NCBI GenBank assembly: GCA_032128395.1
Contig: JAQBGV010000012.1
Location: forward strand, 1 to 64,000
Source of the DNA: JAQBGV01 sp032128395
Lineage (GTDB): Bacteria; Planctomycetota; UBA8108; UBA1146
Direction of reading: 5' to 3'
Length of the DNA stretch: 64,000 bases
How positions within the stretch are numbered: the first letter of the stretch is position 1; each line of letters opens with the position of its first letter. The notes beneath the pieces were generated by a model, which did no database searches, was not told the DNA's origin, and saw nothing but the letters and a program-made list of their open reading frames with translations. Of this stretch, positions 37,586 to 47,211 are shown in pieces. Made by a program: the position numbers and the translations under genes.

Positions 37586-40030
37586 CTAGTTCTCGTCCAT
37601 CTTGATGATTCCGATCAGCAGACGTTCCTCGACCTTCAGGCGGCCGACCCTGCGCTGCCAGCGGACCTCGCCCACCTCCGGGGCGACGTCGATCCGGATC
37701 GACTCGTCGGGGCCGAGGTTCGGCAAGGTGGCTTCGATCCCCACGCAACCGCGGTAGGTCTGCGAGCCCGCGGTGACCGAGTGGCCCGCCTCGACGAGCT
37801 TGCAGCTCACCCCATCGGGGGACTCGACCGGCGGGAGGGGTGGGCGACCATCGGTGTGGATCGGGATCCACCACTCGTACTCATCTGTGGTGCGGATCCA
37901 CAGGTCACCTTTGGGTCGCCAGGTTTCCTTGGAGCGCTCGTCCCCGTGCACGGCGAAGTAGGTGCCCTTCCAGACGATCTGCACCGACTCGATCGTCTCG
38001 CGGGTGATTTGACCCTCCGCTCCGTACGCCTTCACCTCGTAGGTCGCGCTGTACCGACCGGGGCGGGGGAGATAGTCGCCGTACTTCGGCCAACTCTCGG
38101 CGAGAAACTCCTTGGTGCTCTTGTTGCGTTCCCACTCCGGCACGCGGCGCAGCAGTTGGAATCGCTGCTCCGGGTCGAGACGGTCCGCAGCCTTGTCGGC
38201 GACCATCGTGACAAGATTGGCGGGGACCGAATCGATCCCGCCGCCCTCGTCGATGAGGATTTCGAGCGCGCGGTCGGTCTGTCCGGACTCGAGCATCGCT
38301 TGAACGAGGAGGGGACCGGAGCCGCCCTTGAGGAGTTCGTCCGGGTCGAGATTCCCGCGGAGCATGTCGATCGCGCCCTGGGGATCGAGGTTGTCGATGC
38401 GGCGCTGGGCGGCGCCGACGACGGCGCGCAGACGGATCGGTCGGTAGCGGAGCGGGAGTTCTCCCCCGAGCGTGTTCAGTCGGGCGATCAGCTTCTCCCA
38501 CTTGTTCTGTTGCTCGAGTGCGAGGAGCAGTCCATCGAAGGCCTCGACGTTGAAGAACTTGAGCGGGAGATTCTCGAGGAAGGCCTCTGCTTCCTCACCG
38601 CGGTCCGCGGATGCGAGCAGAGTGCCGTGCAGGCGCTGCACGACCGGGTCGGAGAAGGGGCCGTAGCGTTCGAGAAGAGCGAGCGCCTCCGCGGGTTGCT
38701 CCTTCAGAGCCAGTGCGCGGGCGCGGATCATCTGTACCTCGGGGACCAGCTCCGGGGGGAACTTGTCGAGGAGCGGGTCGAGAGTGGTCAGGGCGTCGTC
38801 GGGGCGGCGCTCGTCGACGGCCTTACGCGCCTCGGTGAGGGTACTCTCCGCCTGAACCCGGATCGCAGCGACCTGGTGCGAGTGCAGCGCAGTCGACGCG
38901 CACTCCTTCTCCGCAGGTGCGAGCCAGGCGTTCGGCAGTGCACGAATCACCGTCGCTGTCTCGCCAGCGGCATCGACGTCCCCGATCGCGAGTTTTTCCT
39001 GGCAGAGTCCACAGAGCTGCTGGCAGCACTGATTGACGAGGGCGCGCAGTTGGGGGGTCCCCTCGTTCTCCCCTTGCAGCAACTTTTCGAGGCTGTGCCA
39101 CGCCTGGAGTGGGCGACCGCGGTCGAGGGCATCCTTCGTCTGCGCGATCGCGCGCTGACGGTGGGCGGCGGCGAGACGGTTGTCGGAACCGCGACTCCGC
39201 GAGACCTTCCAGTCGGAGAGCGACGGGCAAGTCGTGCCGTTCTCGCGGCTGAGTCGGACGAGGAGTCCTTCGGCGGTGTGGGCGACCTCCGGATCTGCGG
39301 CGGTCTCGGCTCTTTGGATCAGCTGGATCACGGCGAGTTCGCGCACCGACTCTTCGGGGGAACGGGCGAATGGATCGAGTCCTCGGACCACCGCGAGCGG
39401 CGCCGCTCCGCGATGTTCCCCGAAGATGAGGGCGAGGCATCGCTCGGCGGAGAGTTCGGGGCTCTTCGACTCGATCTTCGCGAGACGGGCGACTCCCTCG
39501 TCGAATCGAGAGAGGCGATAGAGCATGCGGATCTCGCCGAGACGGCCCTTCGGCCCGTCCTCGTCGTTGGCGACCGTGCGCCACGCTGCGAGGGCGCGCT
39601 CGGCCCGGACGATGGCACCTCGCTCACTCTCATCGAGCACGCGAAGATCGCCGCAGGCATTCTCCCAGGCGACGGCGGACCCGATCCGGGCAGTCTTGAG
39701 GGGCTTCCCCTTCAGACGGCCCGCGAGAGCGAGATCCCACTCTTGCGCCGACTCTTCATGGCGCTCCAGCCCACCGAGGATCTCGGCCCGGCGGATCCGC
39801 GCCTCGGTGTCCTTGTTGTTCGCCGCGATCCGTTGGTCGAGTCTGGCGAGTGCGGCCTCGGGGTCATCGGGGAGCTCGATCTGGGACGATCCGCTGCCTG
39901 AACGGGTTTGCCCGCCACCGGAGCACCCGAGGAGAAGCCCGAGGAGGAGCCAGGGGAGTGGACTGAGGAAGTCGAGGGCACGACCACTCGTCGGTCGGCT
40001 CCCTGAGGTTCTGGCGTTGGTGCGAAGCAT
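37586..40030 (-). CDS. Large TPR-rich lipoprotein
   Basis: An 814-residue lipoprotein starting at 40030 (AAAGGAA 6 bp upstream). The signal peptide ends in the lipobox LLLGC, followed by SGGG, so it should be anchored to a membrane, probably the outer one given the Ser/Gly after the Cys. The body is TPR-like helical hairpins ([52 protein letters not shown]). The last 140 residues look beta-rich ([40 protein letters not shown]), resembling a lipoprotein-carrier or OM-binding sheet. Divergent from sucC. Function unknown. Confidence 0.72.
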   Translation of the reverse strand: MLRTNARTSGSRPTSGRALDFLSPLPWLLLGLLLGCSGGGQTRSGSGSSQIELPDDPEAALARLDQRIAANNKDTEARIRRAEILGGLERHEESAQEWDLALAGRLKGKPLKTARIGSAVAWENACGDLRVLDESERGAIVRAERALAAWRTVANDEDGPKGRLGEIRMLYRLSRFDEGVARLAKIESKSPELSAERCLALIFGEHRGAAPLAVVRGLDPFARSPEESVRELAVIQLIQRAETAADPEVAHTAEGLLVRLSRENGTTCPSLSDWKVSRSRGSDNRLAAAHRQRAIAQTKDALDRGRPLQAWHSLEKLLQGENEGTPQLRALVNQCCQQLCGLCQEKLAIGDVDAAGETATVIRALPNAWLAPAEKECASTALHSHQVAAIRVQAESTLTEARKAVDERRPDDALTTLDPLLDKFPPELVPEVQMIRARALALKEQPAEALALLERYGPFSDPVVQRLHGTLLASADRGEEAEAFLENLPLKFFNVEAFDGLLLALEQQNKWEKLIARLNTLGGELPLRYRPIRLRAVVGAAQRRIDNLDPQGAIDMLRGNLDPDELLKGGSGPLLVQAMLESGQTDRALEILIDEGGGIDSVPANLVTMVADKAADRLDPEQRFQLLRRVPEWERNKSTKEFLAESWPKYGDYLPRPGRYSATYEVKAYGAEGQITRETIESVQIVWKGTYFAVHGDERSKETWRPKGDLWIRTTDEYEWWIPIHTDGRPPLPPVESPDGVSCKLVEAGHSVTAGSQTYRGCVGIEATLPNLGPDESIRIDVAPEVGEVRWQRRVGRLKVEERLLIGIIKMDEN

Positions 40031-40201
40031 CGGGTTCCTTTCGCGCACATCGATGGGGCGCAGCTGGGCCACCACGGGGGCGAACCGGGGGCGCCTCTTC
40101 CGCTATCGACCGCCCGCACCCGAATCCTGAGGAGAAGCCTCGAGGATCGGGGTGGCGCGGTTGCCTTGCCAGGGCCCTGCGCCCCGCCCATCATGCCCCT
40201 C

Positions 40202-40220
40202 TTCGGAGGCTCCCTCCGAA
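40202..40220 (+). promoter_or_regulatory. Perfect palindrome in the sucC leader
   Basis: TTCGGAGG-ctc-CCTCCGAA: 8-bp perfect inverted arms with a 3-nt spacer, 47 bp before the sucC start codon. It may be a repressor or activator operator, or a hairpin in the leader RNA. Confidence 0.5.
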
Positions 40221-40267
40221 TCTCCGCTCCATCACTCTGCTCGCACCAGAACGGGAAGGTGCCCCGG

Positions 40268-41440
40268 ATGAAGATCCACGAGTACCAGGCGAAGGGGGTC
40301 CTCGCCCGTCATGGCGTGCCCGTTCCCAGGTTCGGCCTCGCGACTTCGGTCGAGGAGGCCGTGCTCCGCGCGGATGAGCTCGGCGATGGCCCCTGGGTCG
40401 TCAAGGCGCAGATCCACGCCGGCGGTCGGGGCAAGGGGGGCGGGGTGAAGGTCACTCGGTCGCGCGCCGAGCTCGAGGAGGCCGCCGGGACCATCCTCGG
40501 GATGCAGCTCGTCACCCACCAGACCGGCCCCGCGGGGCAAAAGGTGCAGAAGATCATCGTCGAGGAGGGGTGCGACATCGCCCGCGAGCTGTACCTCGGG
40601 CTGGTCATCGACCGTCAGAAGGAGCGACCGGTGCTGATGGGGAGCGCCGAGGGCGGGATGGACATCGAGGAGGTGGCTGCCAACACCCCGGAGAAGATTC
40701 ACTTCGTTCCGTTCGACCCGGACCGTGGGGTATCCAAGGAAGAGGGAGTCGTGCTCGCCGGGAAGCTCAGGCTCACCGGGGCGAGCGCGGAGCAGTTCGC
40801 GGGAGTCGCGACCGCTCTCGCGGCCGCGTTCGTCGCTGAGGACTGCTCTCTGATGGAGATCAACCCGCTCGTCGTCACCGGCTCGGGCGATGTGATCGCG
40901 CTCGATGCGAAGATCAACTTCGACGACAACGCGCTCTTCCGCCACCCGGAGAATTTCGAGCTGCGGGACACCGCGGAGGAGGATCCCCGCGAGCTCCGGG
41001 CCAGCGAGTGGGACCTGTCGTACATCTCGATGGACGGGGATATCGGGTGCATGGTCAACGGCGCTGGGCTCGCGATGGCGACCATGGACATCATCCAGCT
41101 CCGCGGAGGGGAACCTGCGAACTTCCTCGACGTCGGCGGAGACGCCACCGCGGAGCGCGTCCGCGAGGCTTTCCAGATCATCCTGGGTGACCCAGAGGTG
41201 AAGGCGATACTGGTCAACATCTTCGGCGGGATCGTCCGTTGCGACCTGATCGCCGATGGGATCATCGAAGCGGCGCGCACCACCGAGATCGGGGTGCCGC
41301 TGGTCGTGCGTCTCGAGGGGAACCGGGTCGAGGAGGGGAAACGCCTCCTCGCGGACTCGGGGCTCGATCTCACGACCGCCGACGACTTGGCGGACGCGGC
41401 CCAGAAGGTGGTCGCCGCGGCGAAAGGAGCCCGCCGATGA
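40268..41440 (+). CDS. sucC: Succinyl-CoA synthetase beta subunit
   Basis: A 390-residue subunit of the TCA-cycle enzyme that couples succinyl-CoA cleavage to NTP synthesis. ATG 40268 gives the standard start MKIHEYQAK; the longer open frame from 40166 is not used. The ATP-grasp domain ([18 protein letters not shown] near 45-62) and the C-terminal CoA-ligase/nucleotide region ([35 protein letters not shown]) are normal. It shares ATGA with sucD. Confidence 0.97.
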   Translation: MKIHEYQAKGVLARHGVPVPRFGLATSVEEAVLRADELGDGPWVVKAQIHAGGRGKGGGVKVTRSRAELEEAAGTILGMQLVTHQTGPAGQKVQKIIVEEGCDIARELYLGLVIDRQKERPVLMGSAEGGMDIEEVAANTPEKIHFVPFDPDRGVSKEEGVVLAGKLRLTGASAEQFAGVATALAAAFVAEDCSLMEINPLVVTGSGDVIALDAKINFDDNALFRHPENFELRDTAEEDPRELRASEWDLSYISMDGDIGCMVNGAGLAMATMDIIQLRGGEPANFLDVGGDATAERVREAFQIILGDPEVKAILVNIFGGIVRCDLIADGIIEAARTTEIGVPLVVRLEGNRVEEGKRLLADSGLDLTTADDLADAAQKVVAAAKGARR

Positions 41441-42306
41441 GCATCCTCGTCGACGCGAACACGAGACTGATCGTCCAGGGGTTCACCGGTCGGACCGGCA
41501 CCTTCCACAGCCAACAGTGCATCGAGTACGGCACGAATCTCGTCGGTGGAGTGACCCCGAAACGGGGGGGGCAGATGCACCTCGATCGTCCGGTCTTCAA
41601 CACGGTCGAAGAGGCGCGCCGGGAGACCGACGCGAACACCAGTGTGATCTTCGTTCCGGCGCCATTCGCGGCGGGGGCGATCATCGAGGCCGCGGAGGCG
41701 GGGATCGGGGTCATCATCTGCATCACCGAGGGGATTCCGACCCTCGACATGGTGCGGGCGAAGGCGGTGGTCCGTGAGAGCGGCGCACGCCTCGTCGGTC
41801 CCAATTGCCCAGGGGTGATCACGCCGGGGGTCTGCAAGATCGGGATCATGCCAGGATTCATCCATCGCCCGGGATCCGTCGGGGTGGTCTCACGCTCCGG
41901 CACGCTGACCTACGAGGCGGTTCATCAGCTCACGGTCAGGGGGATCGGCCAGTCGACCTGCGTCGGGATCGGGGGCGACCCGGTGATCGGCAGCACCTTC
42001 ACCGACATCCTGAAGCTGTTCCACGCCGACCCCGACACCGAAGCGGTGGTGATGGTCGGAGAGATCGGTGGCACGGCAGAAGAGGAGGCCGCCGATTACA
42101 TCCGCTCCACCATGACGAAACCCGTCGTCGGTTTCATCGCGGGGCGGACCGCGCCTCCCGGAAAGAGGATGGGCCACGCGGGGGCGATCGTCTCCGGTGG
42201 AAAGGGAACTGCGGCGGACAAGATCCGGGCGCTCGAAGCAGCCGGGGTCACCGTCGCGGATTCTCCGGCTGCGATCGGAGAGACGCTGGCGGGAGTCATC
42301 GCCTAG
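41437..42306 (+). CDS. sucD: Succinyl-CoA synthetase alpha subunit
   Basis: A 289-residue alpha subunit, partner of SucC. ATG 41437 has AAAGGAG 7 bp upstream inside sucC. The CoA-binding Rossmann part has [15 protein letters not shown] and [11 protein letters not shown], and the phospho-histidine loop [17 protein letters not shown] is intact near residue 247. Length is normal for the family. The pair sits directly before mdh, making a compact TCA segment. Confidence 0.97.
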   Translation: MSILVDANTRLIVQGFTGRTGTFHSQQCIEYGTNLVGGVTPKRGGQMHLDRPVFNTVEEARRETDANTSVIFVPAPFAAGAIIEAAEAGIGVIICITEGIPTLDMVRAKAVVRESGARLVGPNCPGVITPGVCKIGIMPGFIHRPGSVGVVSRSGTLTYEAVHQLTVRGIGQSTCVGIGGDPVIGSTFTDILKLFHADPDTEAVVMVGEIGGTAEEEAADYIRSTMTKPVVGFIAGRTAPPGKRMGHAGAIVSGGKGTAADKIRALEAAGVTVADSPAAIGETLAGVIA

Positions 42307-42314
42307 CGGAGGCT

Positions 42315-42346
42315 GGGGACTGGCTCCGCACCGCGGTGCCTGTCCC
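42315..42346 (+). repeat. REP-like palindrome C
   Basis: The best-formed copy of the family. GGGGACTGGCTCCGC is followed by ACC and then GCGGTGCCTGTCCC, making a near-perfect inverted repeat with CCGC/GCGG and GGGAC/GTCCC arms. It lies between sucD and mdh. Confidence 0.65.
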
Positions 42347-42396
42347 ATCTTCGCCGGCTCGCAGAACCAGAACCAGGCTCGGAGCGAGGAGAGACC

Positions 42397-43341
42397 ATGT
42401 CACGGAACAAGATCGGAGTGATCGGCGGCGGGTTCGTCGGATCGACGACCGCGCAGAGAATCGCAGAGAAGGAGCTCGGGGATGTCGTCCTGATCGACAT
42501 CGTCGAGGGGATGCCGCAGGGCAAAGCGCTCGACATCTTCGAGGCGAGCCCGGTCTACGGGTACGACAGCCGGGTCGTCGGCGCCAACGACTATTCTGCG
42601 CTCGCCGGAGCCGCCGTCGTCGTGATCACCGCAGGCATCCCGCGCAAGCCGGGGATGGACCGTTCCGATCTGCTCCGGGTCAACGGCGAGATCATGCAGA
42701 AGGTGGTCTCGGGGATCATGGAGGTCGCGCCCGACGCGATGCTGATCGTCGTCTCGAACCCCCTCGACGTGATGTGCTTCGTCGCCCACGAGGTCTCGGG
42801 TCTCCCGAAGAACAAGGTGATGGGTATGGCGGGAGTGCTCGACACCGCTCGGTACCGCAGCTTCATCTCCGAGGCGCTGAATGTCTCGGTGAAGGACGTT
42901 CAAGCGATGGTGCTCGGGGGCCACGGGGACAGCATGGTCCCACTGGCGAGCACCGCCTCGGTCAGCGGGATCCCGATCACGCAGTTGCTCTCCCGCGAGA
43001 AGATCGACTCTCTGATCGAGCGGACCCGCCACGGCGGAGCGGAGATCGTCAACCTGCTGAAGACGGGGAGCGCCTACTACGCCCCGAGCGCCGCGGCGGC
43101 GACGATGGTCGAGTCGATCGTGCGCGATCAGCGCCGCATCCTCCCCTGTTGCTGCCGTCTCGATGGGGAGTACGGGATCGACGGAACGTGGGTCGGGGTC
43201 CCGGTCGTGCTCGGAGCGGGCGGAATCGAGCAGGTGATCGAACTCGACCTCGAACCGGCGGACACCGCTGCACTCCGCACTTCCGCGACCGCGGTCAAGA
43301 ACGGTCAGGAAGAAGTCGCAGGGATGCTATCGATGAGTTAG
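42397..43341 (+). CDS. mdh: Malate dehydrogenase (LDH-like)
   Basis: A 314-residue NAD-dependent malate dehydrogenase, oxidising malate to oxaloacetate. ATG 42397 follows AGGAGAG. The N-terminal Rossmann motif is GVIGGGFVGS. The substrate-binding Arg pair lies in GIPRKPGMDRSDLL and the active-site His in VLGGHGDSMVP. Asp in VLIDIVEG selects NAD. A run of three Cys occurs in RILPCCCRLDGEYG, where relatives often show one or two. It follows sucCD in the same direction, consistent with a TCA operon. Confidence 0.94.
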   Translation: MSRNKIGVIGGGFVGSTTAQRIAEKELGDVVLIDIVEGMPQGKALDIFEASPVYGYDSRVVGANDYSALAGAAVVVITAGIPRKPGMDRSDLLRVNGEIMQKVVSGIMEVAPDAMLIVVSNPLDVMCFVAHEVSGLPKNKVMGMAGVLDTARYRSFISEALNVSVKDVQAMVLGGHGDSMVPLASTASVSGIPITQLLSREKIDSLIERTRHGGAEIVNLLKTGSAYYAPSAAAATMVESIVRDQRRILPCCCRLDGEYGIDGTWVGVPVVLGAGGIEQVIELDLEPADTAALRTSATAVKNGQEEVAGMLSMS

Positions 43342-43360
43342 CTCAGCGAAGACCTGATGG

Positions 43361-43392
43361 AACTGGCTCGCCGAAGGTGATGCCTGTCTTCG
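43361..43392 (+). repeat. REP-like palindrome D
   Basis: AACTGGCTCGCC...GTGATGCCTGTCTTCG, 19 bp after the mdh stop. It is a member of the dispersed family and is paired in opposite orientation with copy E. Confidence 0.5.
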
Positions 43393-43460
43393 TCGGTACT
43401 CCGACGGACCACGTTCGCAGTGGAGACGGTCGGCGCGACGGTGGATCCGCAGGCGATCGT

Positions 43461-43490
43461 CCGGGACAGGCATCAACTTCGGCGAAGGTC
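43461..43490 (-). repeat. REP-like palindrome E
   Basis: On the minus strand it reads CTTCGCCGAAGTTGATGCCTGTCCCGG, close to copy D but inverted; key parts are CGCCGAAG, GATGCCTGTC and CCGG. It ends just before the stop codon of the XRE gene. Between D and E lies CGTCGG-tact-CCGACG, a perfect 6-bp hairpin (43391-43406). Confidence 0.5.
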
Positions 43491-43494
43491 GGCG

Positions 43495-43986
43495 TCAGCG
43501 CCGCTTGGGCTCGGCAGCGATGGCTCTCAGCCGATCGCGGAACCTCTCGACCTCGGTCGGGTCCTCGCCGGGGAGTTCGGCGCCCATCACCCAGGCGGCG
43601 AGTCGCACCTGCTTTCGCGTGCCGGAGAGGACCGCCTCGAGGAAGCGCTTCCGCTCGAGTTCGAGGTCGCGGAACGCCTCGACGATCCGCAACTCCCGGG
43701 CGCTGACCATCGTCGGGAGGTCCCGAGGCTCGTCCTTCGTCGTGTCGACGAGGTTCGCGAGGATCTCGTAGGCGGGCGGCGGGTACGGCGCGGTCTCATC
43801 CAAGACGTAGTCCGCAGTCACCCCCAGACGGTGCGCGAGCCCGAGGGCCGAGGGCCCCCGAGGGACGTGAATCCCGGCCTCGATCCGAGAAAGAGCGCTC
43901 GGAGTGACCGAGGCATCCCGGGCGAGGGAGCGCTGCGCGACCCCCTGGTCGCGGCGCAGGTTGAGAAGTTTGCGTCCGATCTCCAT
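43495..43986 (-). CDS. XRE-family transcriptional regulator
   Basis: A 163-residue protein starting at 43986 (AAGGGG about 6 bp upstream). The N-terminal 60 residues form a Cro/C1 helix-turn-helix (VAQRSLARDASVTPSALSRIE). The remainder is a helical region without a recognised ligand domain. It is divergent from the DHH phosphoesterase gene, and the palindrome in the 113-bp gap is a likely operator, so it may control itself and its neighbour. The target is inferred, not shown. Confidence 0.85.
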   Translation of the reverse strand: MEIGRKLLNLRRDQGVAQRSLARDASVTPSALSRIEAGIHVPRGPSALGLAHRLGVTADYVLDETAPYPPPAYEILANLVDTTKDEPRDLPTMVSARELRIVEAFRDLELERKRFLEAVLSGTRKQVRLAAWVMGAELPGEDPTEVERFRDRLRAIAAEPKRR

Positions 43987-44035
43987 ACTCACCCCTTCTT
44001 GGAAGCTGGCGCCGGAGTCCCCGACGCGAAGCGCG

Positions 44036-44055
44036 ATTGTTGCGAAAACGCAATT
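44036..44055. promoter_or_regulatory. Candidate operator in the XRE/DHH divergent region
   Basis: TTGCG-AAAA-CGCAA at 44040-44053 is a perfect 5-bp inverted repeat within an ATTG...CAAT frame. It is 54 bp from the XRE start and 47 bp from the DHH gene start, and its size fits a dimeric helix-turn-helix protein. Confidence 0.45.
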
Positions 44056-44099
44056 CGGGTCAAGACTGAGACGCCCCGAAGCGGGTTGGAGAACCACAC

Positions 44100-45116
44100 A
44101 TGGCTCCCTTCGAACCCCCCGAGGAGCTGATCATCGCTCTGCGCGCGGCCCGTAAGCCCTTTCTCTGCACGCACATCTATCCCGACGGCGATGCCGTCGG
44201 TTCGACCGTTGCGCTCGCCCGGATCCTGCGCGCCCGAACACGCGCGGAACCGACGGTTCTGCTGACGCACCCACCCCCGGAGAAGCTCGCGGCCGCCGAT
44301 CGGCAGGGGGTCGCCTCGGTGATCTCGGGGGAGCCGAGCCCCGAACAAGTGGCCCTGATCGCTGCCGCCGACGCGATCATCGTCCTCGACACCTCCGATC
44401 CCGACCGACTCGGTCGTCTCTCCGAGTCGGTCTTCTCGAGCAAGGCGCCGAAACTCCTCATCGATCATCACATCTGCGAGGACCCGTCGATCTTCGACGT
44501 CCCCTGGTCGGTCCCGGAGAGCCCCTCCACCGGCAATCTGGTGCTCGCCATCCACGATGTGCTCGGAGGGACCCTCGATCGATCGACCGCCGAGTCCCTG
44601 TTCGTCGCGCTCGCGACCGACACCGGATGGTTCCAGTTCTCCAACACGACCCCGGAGGCGTTCGAAGCGGCTGCGGCGCTGCGCGAAGCGGGGGTCGATC
44701 CCGAAGCGCTCCACCGGGACATCCACGAGCGCTCCACCCCGGAGAGGACCCGGGCCCTCGGCGAAGTGCTCGCACGGCTCGAGACCTCGGCGGGAGGTCG
44801 CATCGTCCATTCATTCCTCACCATCGCCGATCGGGAGCGGCACGGCATTCCCCTCGAGGAGCTCGATGGGTTCATCGACGCTCTCAAACAGGTCCGGGGG
44901 GCCGAAATCGTCTTCCTGGTCGTTGAACTCTCCCCAGGCCGGTTTAAAGTGTCCCTACGCTCGAAGGGGGCCGTGGACATTCATTCGGTCGCGGCGCATT
45001 TCGGTGGTGGCGGCCACGCGAAGGCCGCAGGGTGTCGCCTCGAAGGGGACGCTACCGAGGTCGCGAAACGCCTCGTCGCCGAGTGTTCCCATGTGCTCGG
45101 GGCCAAGGAATCCTGA
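44100..45116 (+). CDS. DHH-family phosphoesterase, NrnA-like
   Basis: A 338-residue DHH/DHHA1 enzyme. The metal-binding motifs are HIYPDGDAVGS (25-35), VLDTSD, and IDHHICED, the defining DHH motif, all intact. The C-terminal DHHA1 domain has the substrate loop HFGGGGHAKAAGC. Members of this NrnA group degrade short oligoribonucleotides and pAp, and related ones cleave c-di-AMP or pApA, which may be relevant because cdaA is nearby. The exact substrate cannot be told from the sequence. It is divergently placed from the XRE gene. Confidence 0.9.
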   Translation: MAPFEPPEELIIALRAARKPFLCTHIYPDGDAVGSTVALARILRARTRAEPTVLLTHPPPEKLAAADRQGVASVISGEPSPEQVALIAAADAIIVLDTSDPDRLGRLSESVFSSKAPKLLIDHHICEDPSIFDVPWSVPESPSTGNLVLAIHDVLGGTLDRSTAESLFVALATDTGWFQFSNTTPEAFEAAAALREAGVDPEALHRDIHERSTPERTRALGEVLARLETSAGGRIVHSFLTIADRERHGIPLEELDGFIDALKQVRGAEIVFLVVELSPGRFKVSLRSKGAVDIHSVAAHFGGGGHAKAAGCRLEGDATEVAKRLVAECSHVLGAKES

Positions 45117-45234
45117 TCCCGGCCGTTCAGATCCCGGCTTCTGGTCACGGGACTCGGGACTCGGGACCCGGTTCACGAAACTCTGATCCTCAAGTCTGCG
45201 AACGAGGCCACCCCGTGGCCGCGAGGTGTCGACA

Positions 45235-46470
45235 ATGCTTTCCCGATGTGTAGCGGCACCTCGCCGACTCTTGCTGATCGGGGCACTCGTGCTCCCGCTG
45301 GTCGGCTGTGGCGAGGAGAAGGTCGCCCCGGTCGTCGACAGCACGCCGCAGAAGACCCCCGCGCAGATCGCCGAAGAGAACGCCGCGATCCACGTCGAGC
45401 GGGTGCGCGGGCAGTTCAGCCGGGCCCAGGACCGGATCGATCAAGACCCCACCGCGTTCGACAACAACATTCGAAATCTCGAGGTGCTCGCTTTCGAGGC
45501 GAAGGGGACGGCTCTCGAGGAGCCGGTCGCGCGGAAGCTCGCGGAGCAACGGCAGGCGCGGGAAGCGTATGCGCAGACTCGACTCGACGAGATCATCGTC
45601 GAGGTCGATCGACTGGTGAAGGAGAAGGACTACTACACCCCACAGGATCTCCTCGCACAGTTCGATCCCGAGGGGCTCTTCAGCGACACGCCGGCGCAGA
45701 AGCAGTGCCGCGAGAAGACCGACTGGGTGGTGACGGCGCAGGATGGCGAGAACGATTTCCTGACGATCAGCGCCCGGGCTCGTGCCTTCCACAAGCAGGG
45801 CGGGATCGAGGACCTCGCGAACGCGATCGGCCACCTCGAGAGCTACTCCGATGTCTACGCGGAGACCCCGTACTACCCGGAGGTCCGCGAGACGATCGCG
45901 CTCTACTTGGGAGAATTTCTCGCGCTGAAGGCGAAGCGCGCCGCCAGCGAGAACGTGCCCTGGAAAGAGCTGAAAGTGGATCAGTACCTGTCCGAGTTCG
46001 GGGCTCGTTCGAGTGGCGATGCCGACGTCTGGACCGCCAGTGATGACGTGATCACGGGGAACAATGTCACCGAGCAACTCGCGATGCTCGAGATCGGAGA
46101 GGATAACTGGACGAGCTTCATCGTCGAACTCGAACTGAAGGTCCCGTCCGGTCAGACCCTCAACGTCGGGGTCACCTATATGAGCCGTCTCGGCTCCCAG
46201 GAGAAGCAGTACGACGTCGAGAATTTTGTTCCGGAATCGAAGGGGTGGCTCCGCCTCCTCGTCGATTTCCGGGATGGGCGCGTCCAGATGAAAGACCTCG
46301 AGACCCTCGATCCTCTCGTATTGCCGTACACCCCTCGCACCGCCGGCGAAGGCGGGATCGCGCTCTTCCTCAAGCCGGGAGAGAAGATCGAGGTCCGGAA
46401 CGTCCGCACCAAGGTTCTCTCGAAGAGGGAGCCCGCGGGAGATGGCGGCGGCGACGAGCCAGGGGACTGA
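45235..46470 (+). CDS. Predicted lipoprotein of unknown function
   Basis: A 411-residue lipoprotein from ATG 45235 (GAGG about 8 bp upstream; GTG 45226 is an alternative). The signal peptide ends with lipobox LPLVGC, followed by GEEK. The N-terminal part is helical and charged (about 40-150). The C-terminal half looks like a beta-sandwich with jelly-roll character (TSFIVELELKVPSGQTLNVGVTY, GWLRLLVDFRDGRVQMKDLE), similar to a concanavalin-like 'family 16-type' fold. It is 6 bp from the kinase gene, so it may be the sensor's periplasmic or membrane partner. Confidence 0.68.
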   Translation: MLSRCVAAPRRLLLIGALVLPLVGCGEEKVAPVVDSTPQKTPAQIAEENAAIHVERVRGQFSRAQDRIDQDPTAFDNNIRNLEVLAFEAKGTALEEPVARKLAEQRQAREAYAQTRLDEIIVEVDRLVKEKDYYTPQDLLAQFDPEGLFSDTPAQKQCREKTDWVVTAQDGENDFLTISARARAFHKQGGIEDLANAIGHLESYSDVYAETPYYPEVRETIALYLGEFLALKAKRAASENVPWKELKVDQYLSEFGARSSGDADVWTASDDVITGNNVTEQLAMLEIGEDNWTSFIVELELKVPSGQTLNVGVTYMSRLGSQEKQYDVENFVPESKGWLRLLVDFRDGRVQMKDLETLDPLVLPYTPRTAGEGGIALFLKPGEKIEVRNVRTKVLSKREPAGDGGGDEPGD

Positions 46471-46476
46471 TCCAAA

Positions 46477-47211
46477 GTGTCCCGCTTCGATGCTCGTGAG
46501 ATCGGGAGTTGGGAGCAGGACGTCGCGAGCCTCGCGGGCAGTCTGGTCCACGAGGTGAAGAACCCGCTCTCCACGCTCAACATCTCCACCCAACTCCTCC
46601 TCGAAGAGGCGGGTGCGCCGACGACTCCCCGCGAGCAGCGAGCGGTGCGCCGACTCCAAGTGATGCATGGAGAGATCGCCCGGATCGAACAGATCGTCAG
46701 CTCCTTCCTCCAGTACGTGCGGCTGAACCGGATCGACGGTCGCCCCCTCGACCTGGACGTACTGCTGCGCCGCCTCCTCGCCGACAACGGCGATGGCCTC
46801 GAACGCGCGGGAATTCGGGTCCACTTCCAGGAGGGCGAGAGCCTTCCGGAGATCCTCGGAGATGAGGCACTCCTGCGTCAGGCGTTCCTCAACCTGGTCC
46901 GGAACGCCGAGCAAGCGATGCCCGAAGGGGGGGAGCTGATCGTGCGGACCGCGTTCATCGAGGACGCCGATCCCCCGCGGGTCGAAGTCGAGTGGATCGA
47001 TACCGGCGTCGGGATTCCCGATGACCGGCTTCCGCAGATCTTCCATCCGTACGTCTCCTCGAAGAAGGCGGGCACCGGCCTCGGTCTCCCGACCGTGCTG
47101 AGGATCGTTCGTCTGCACGGGGGGAGTATTCGGGTCGAGACCGAGATCGGTCAGGGGAGCCGATTCGTCGTCGAATTGCCGTCGAGTGGAGGGGGAGGAG
47201 GGACGCCGTGA
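46477..47211 (+). CDS. Soluble histidine kinase (HisKA/HATPase only)
   Basis: A 244-residue kinase with GTG start, lacking any sensor domain or membrane segment. The H-box is LVHEVKNPLSTL, the N-box LRQAFLNLVRNAEQAM, and the G boxes are WIDTGVGIP and GTGLGLPTV. It is like the NtrB-type catalytic core alone. It overlaps the following sigma-54 activator gene by 4 bp, so the two are a clear two-component pair. The input must come from a partner, plausibly the preceding lipoprotein or another soluble protein. Confidence 0.9.
   Translation: MSRFDAREIGSWEQDVASLAGSLVHEVKNPLSTLNISTQLLLEEAGAPTTPREQRAVRRLQVMHGEIARIEQIVSSFLQYVRLNRIDGRPLDLDVLLRRLLADNGDGLERAGIRVHFQEGESLPEILGDEALLRQAFLNLVRNAEQAMPEGGELIVRTAFIEDADPPRVEVEWIDTGVGIPDDRLPQIFHPYVSSKKAGTGLGLPTVLRIVRLHGGSIRVETEIGQGSRFVVELPSSGGGGGTP

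Noticed and set aside
45190..47118. A 642-codon open frame on the minus strand
   Set aside because: Antisense to the lipoprotein and kinase genes, with no domain-like sequence.
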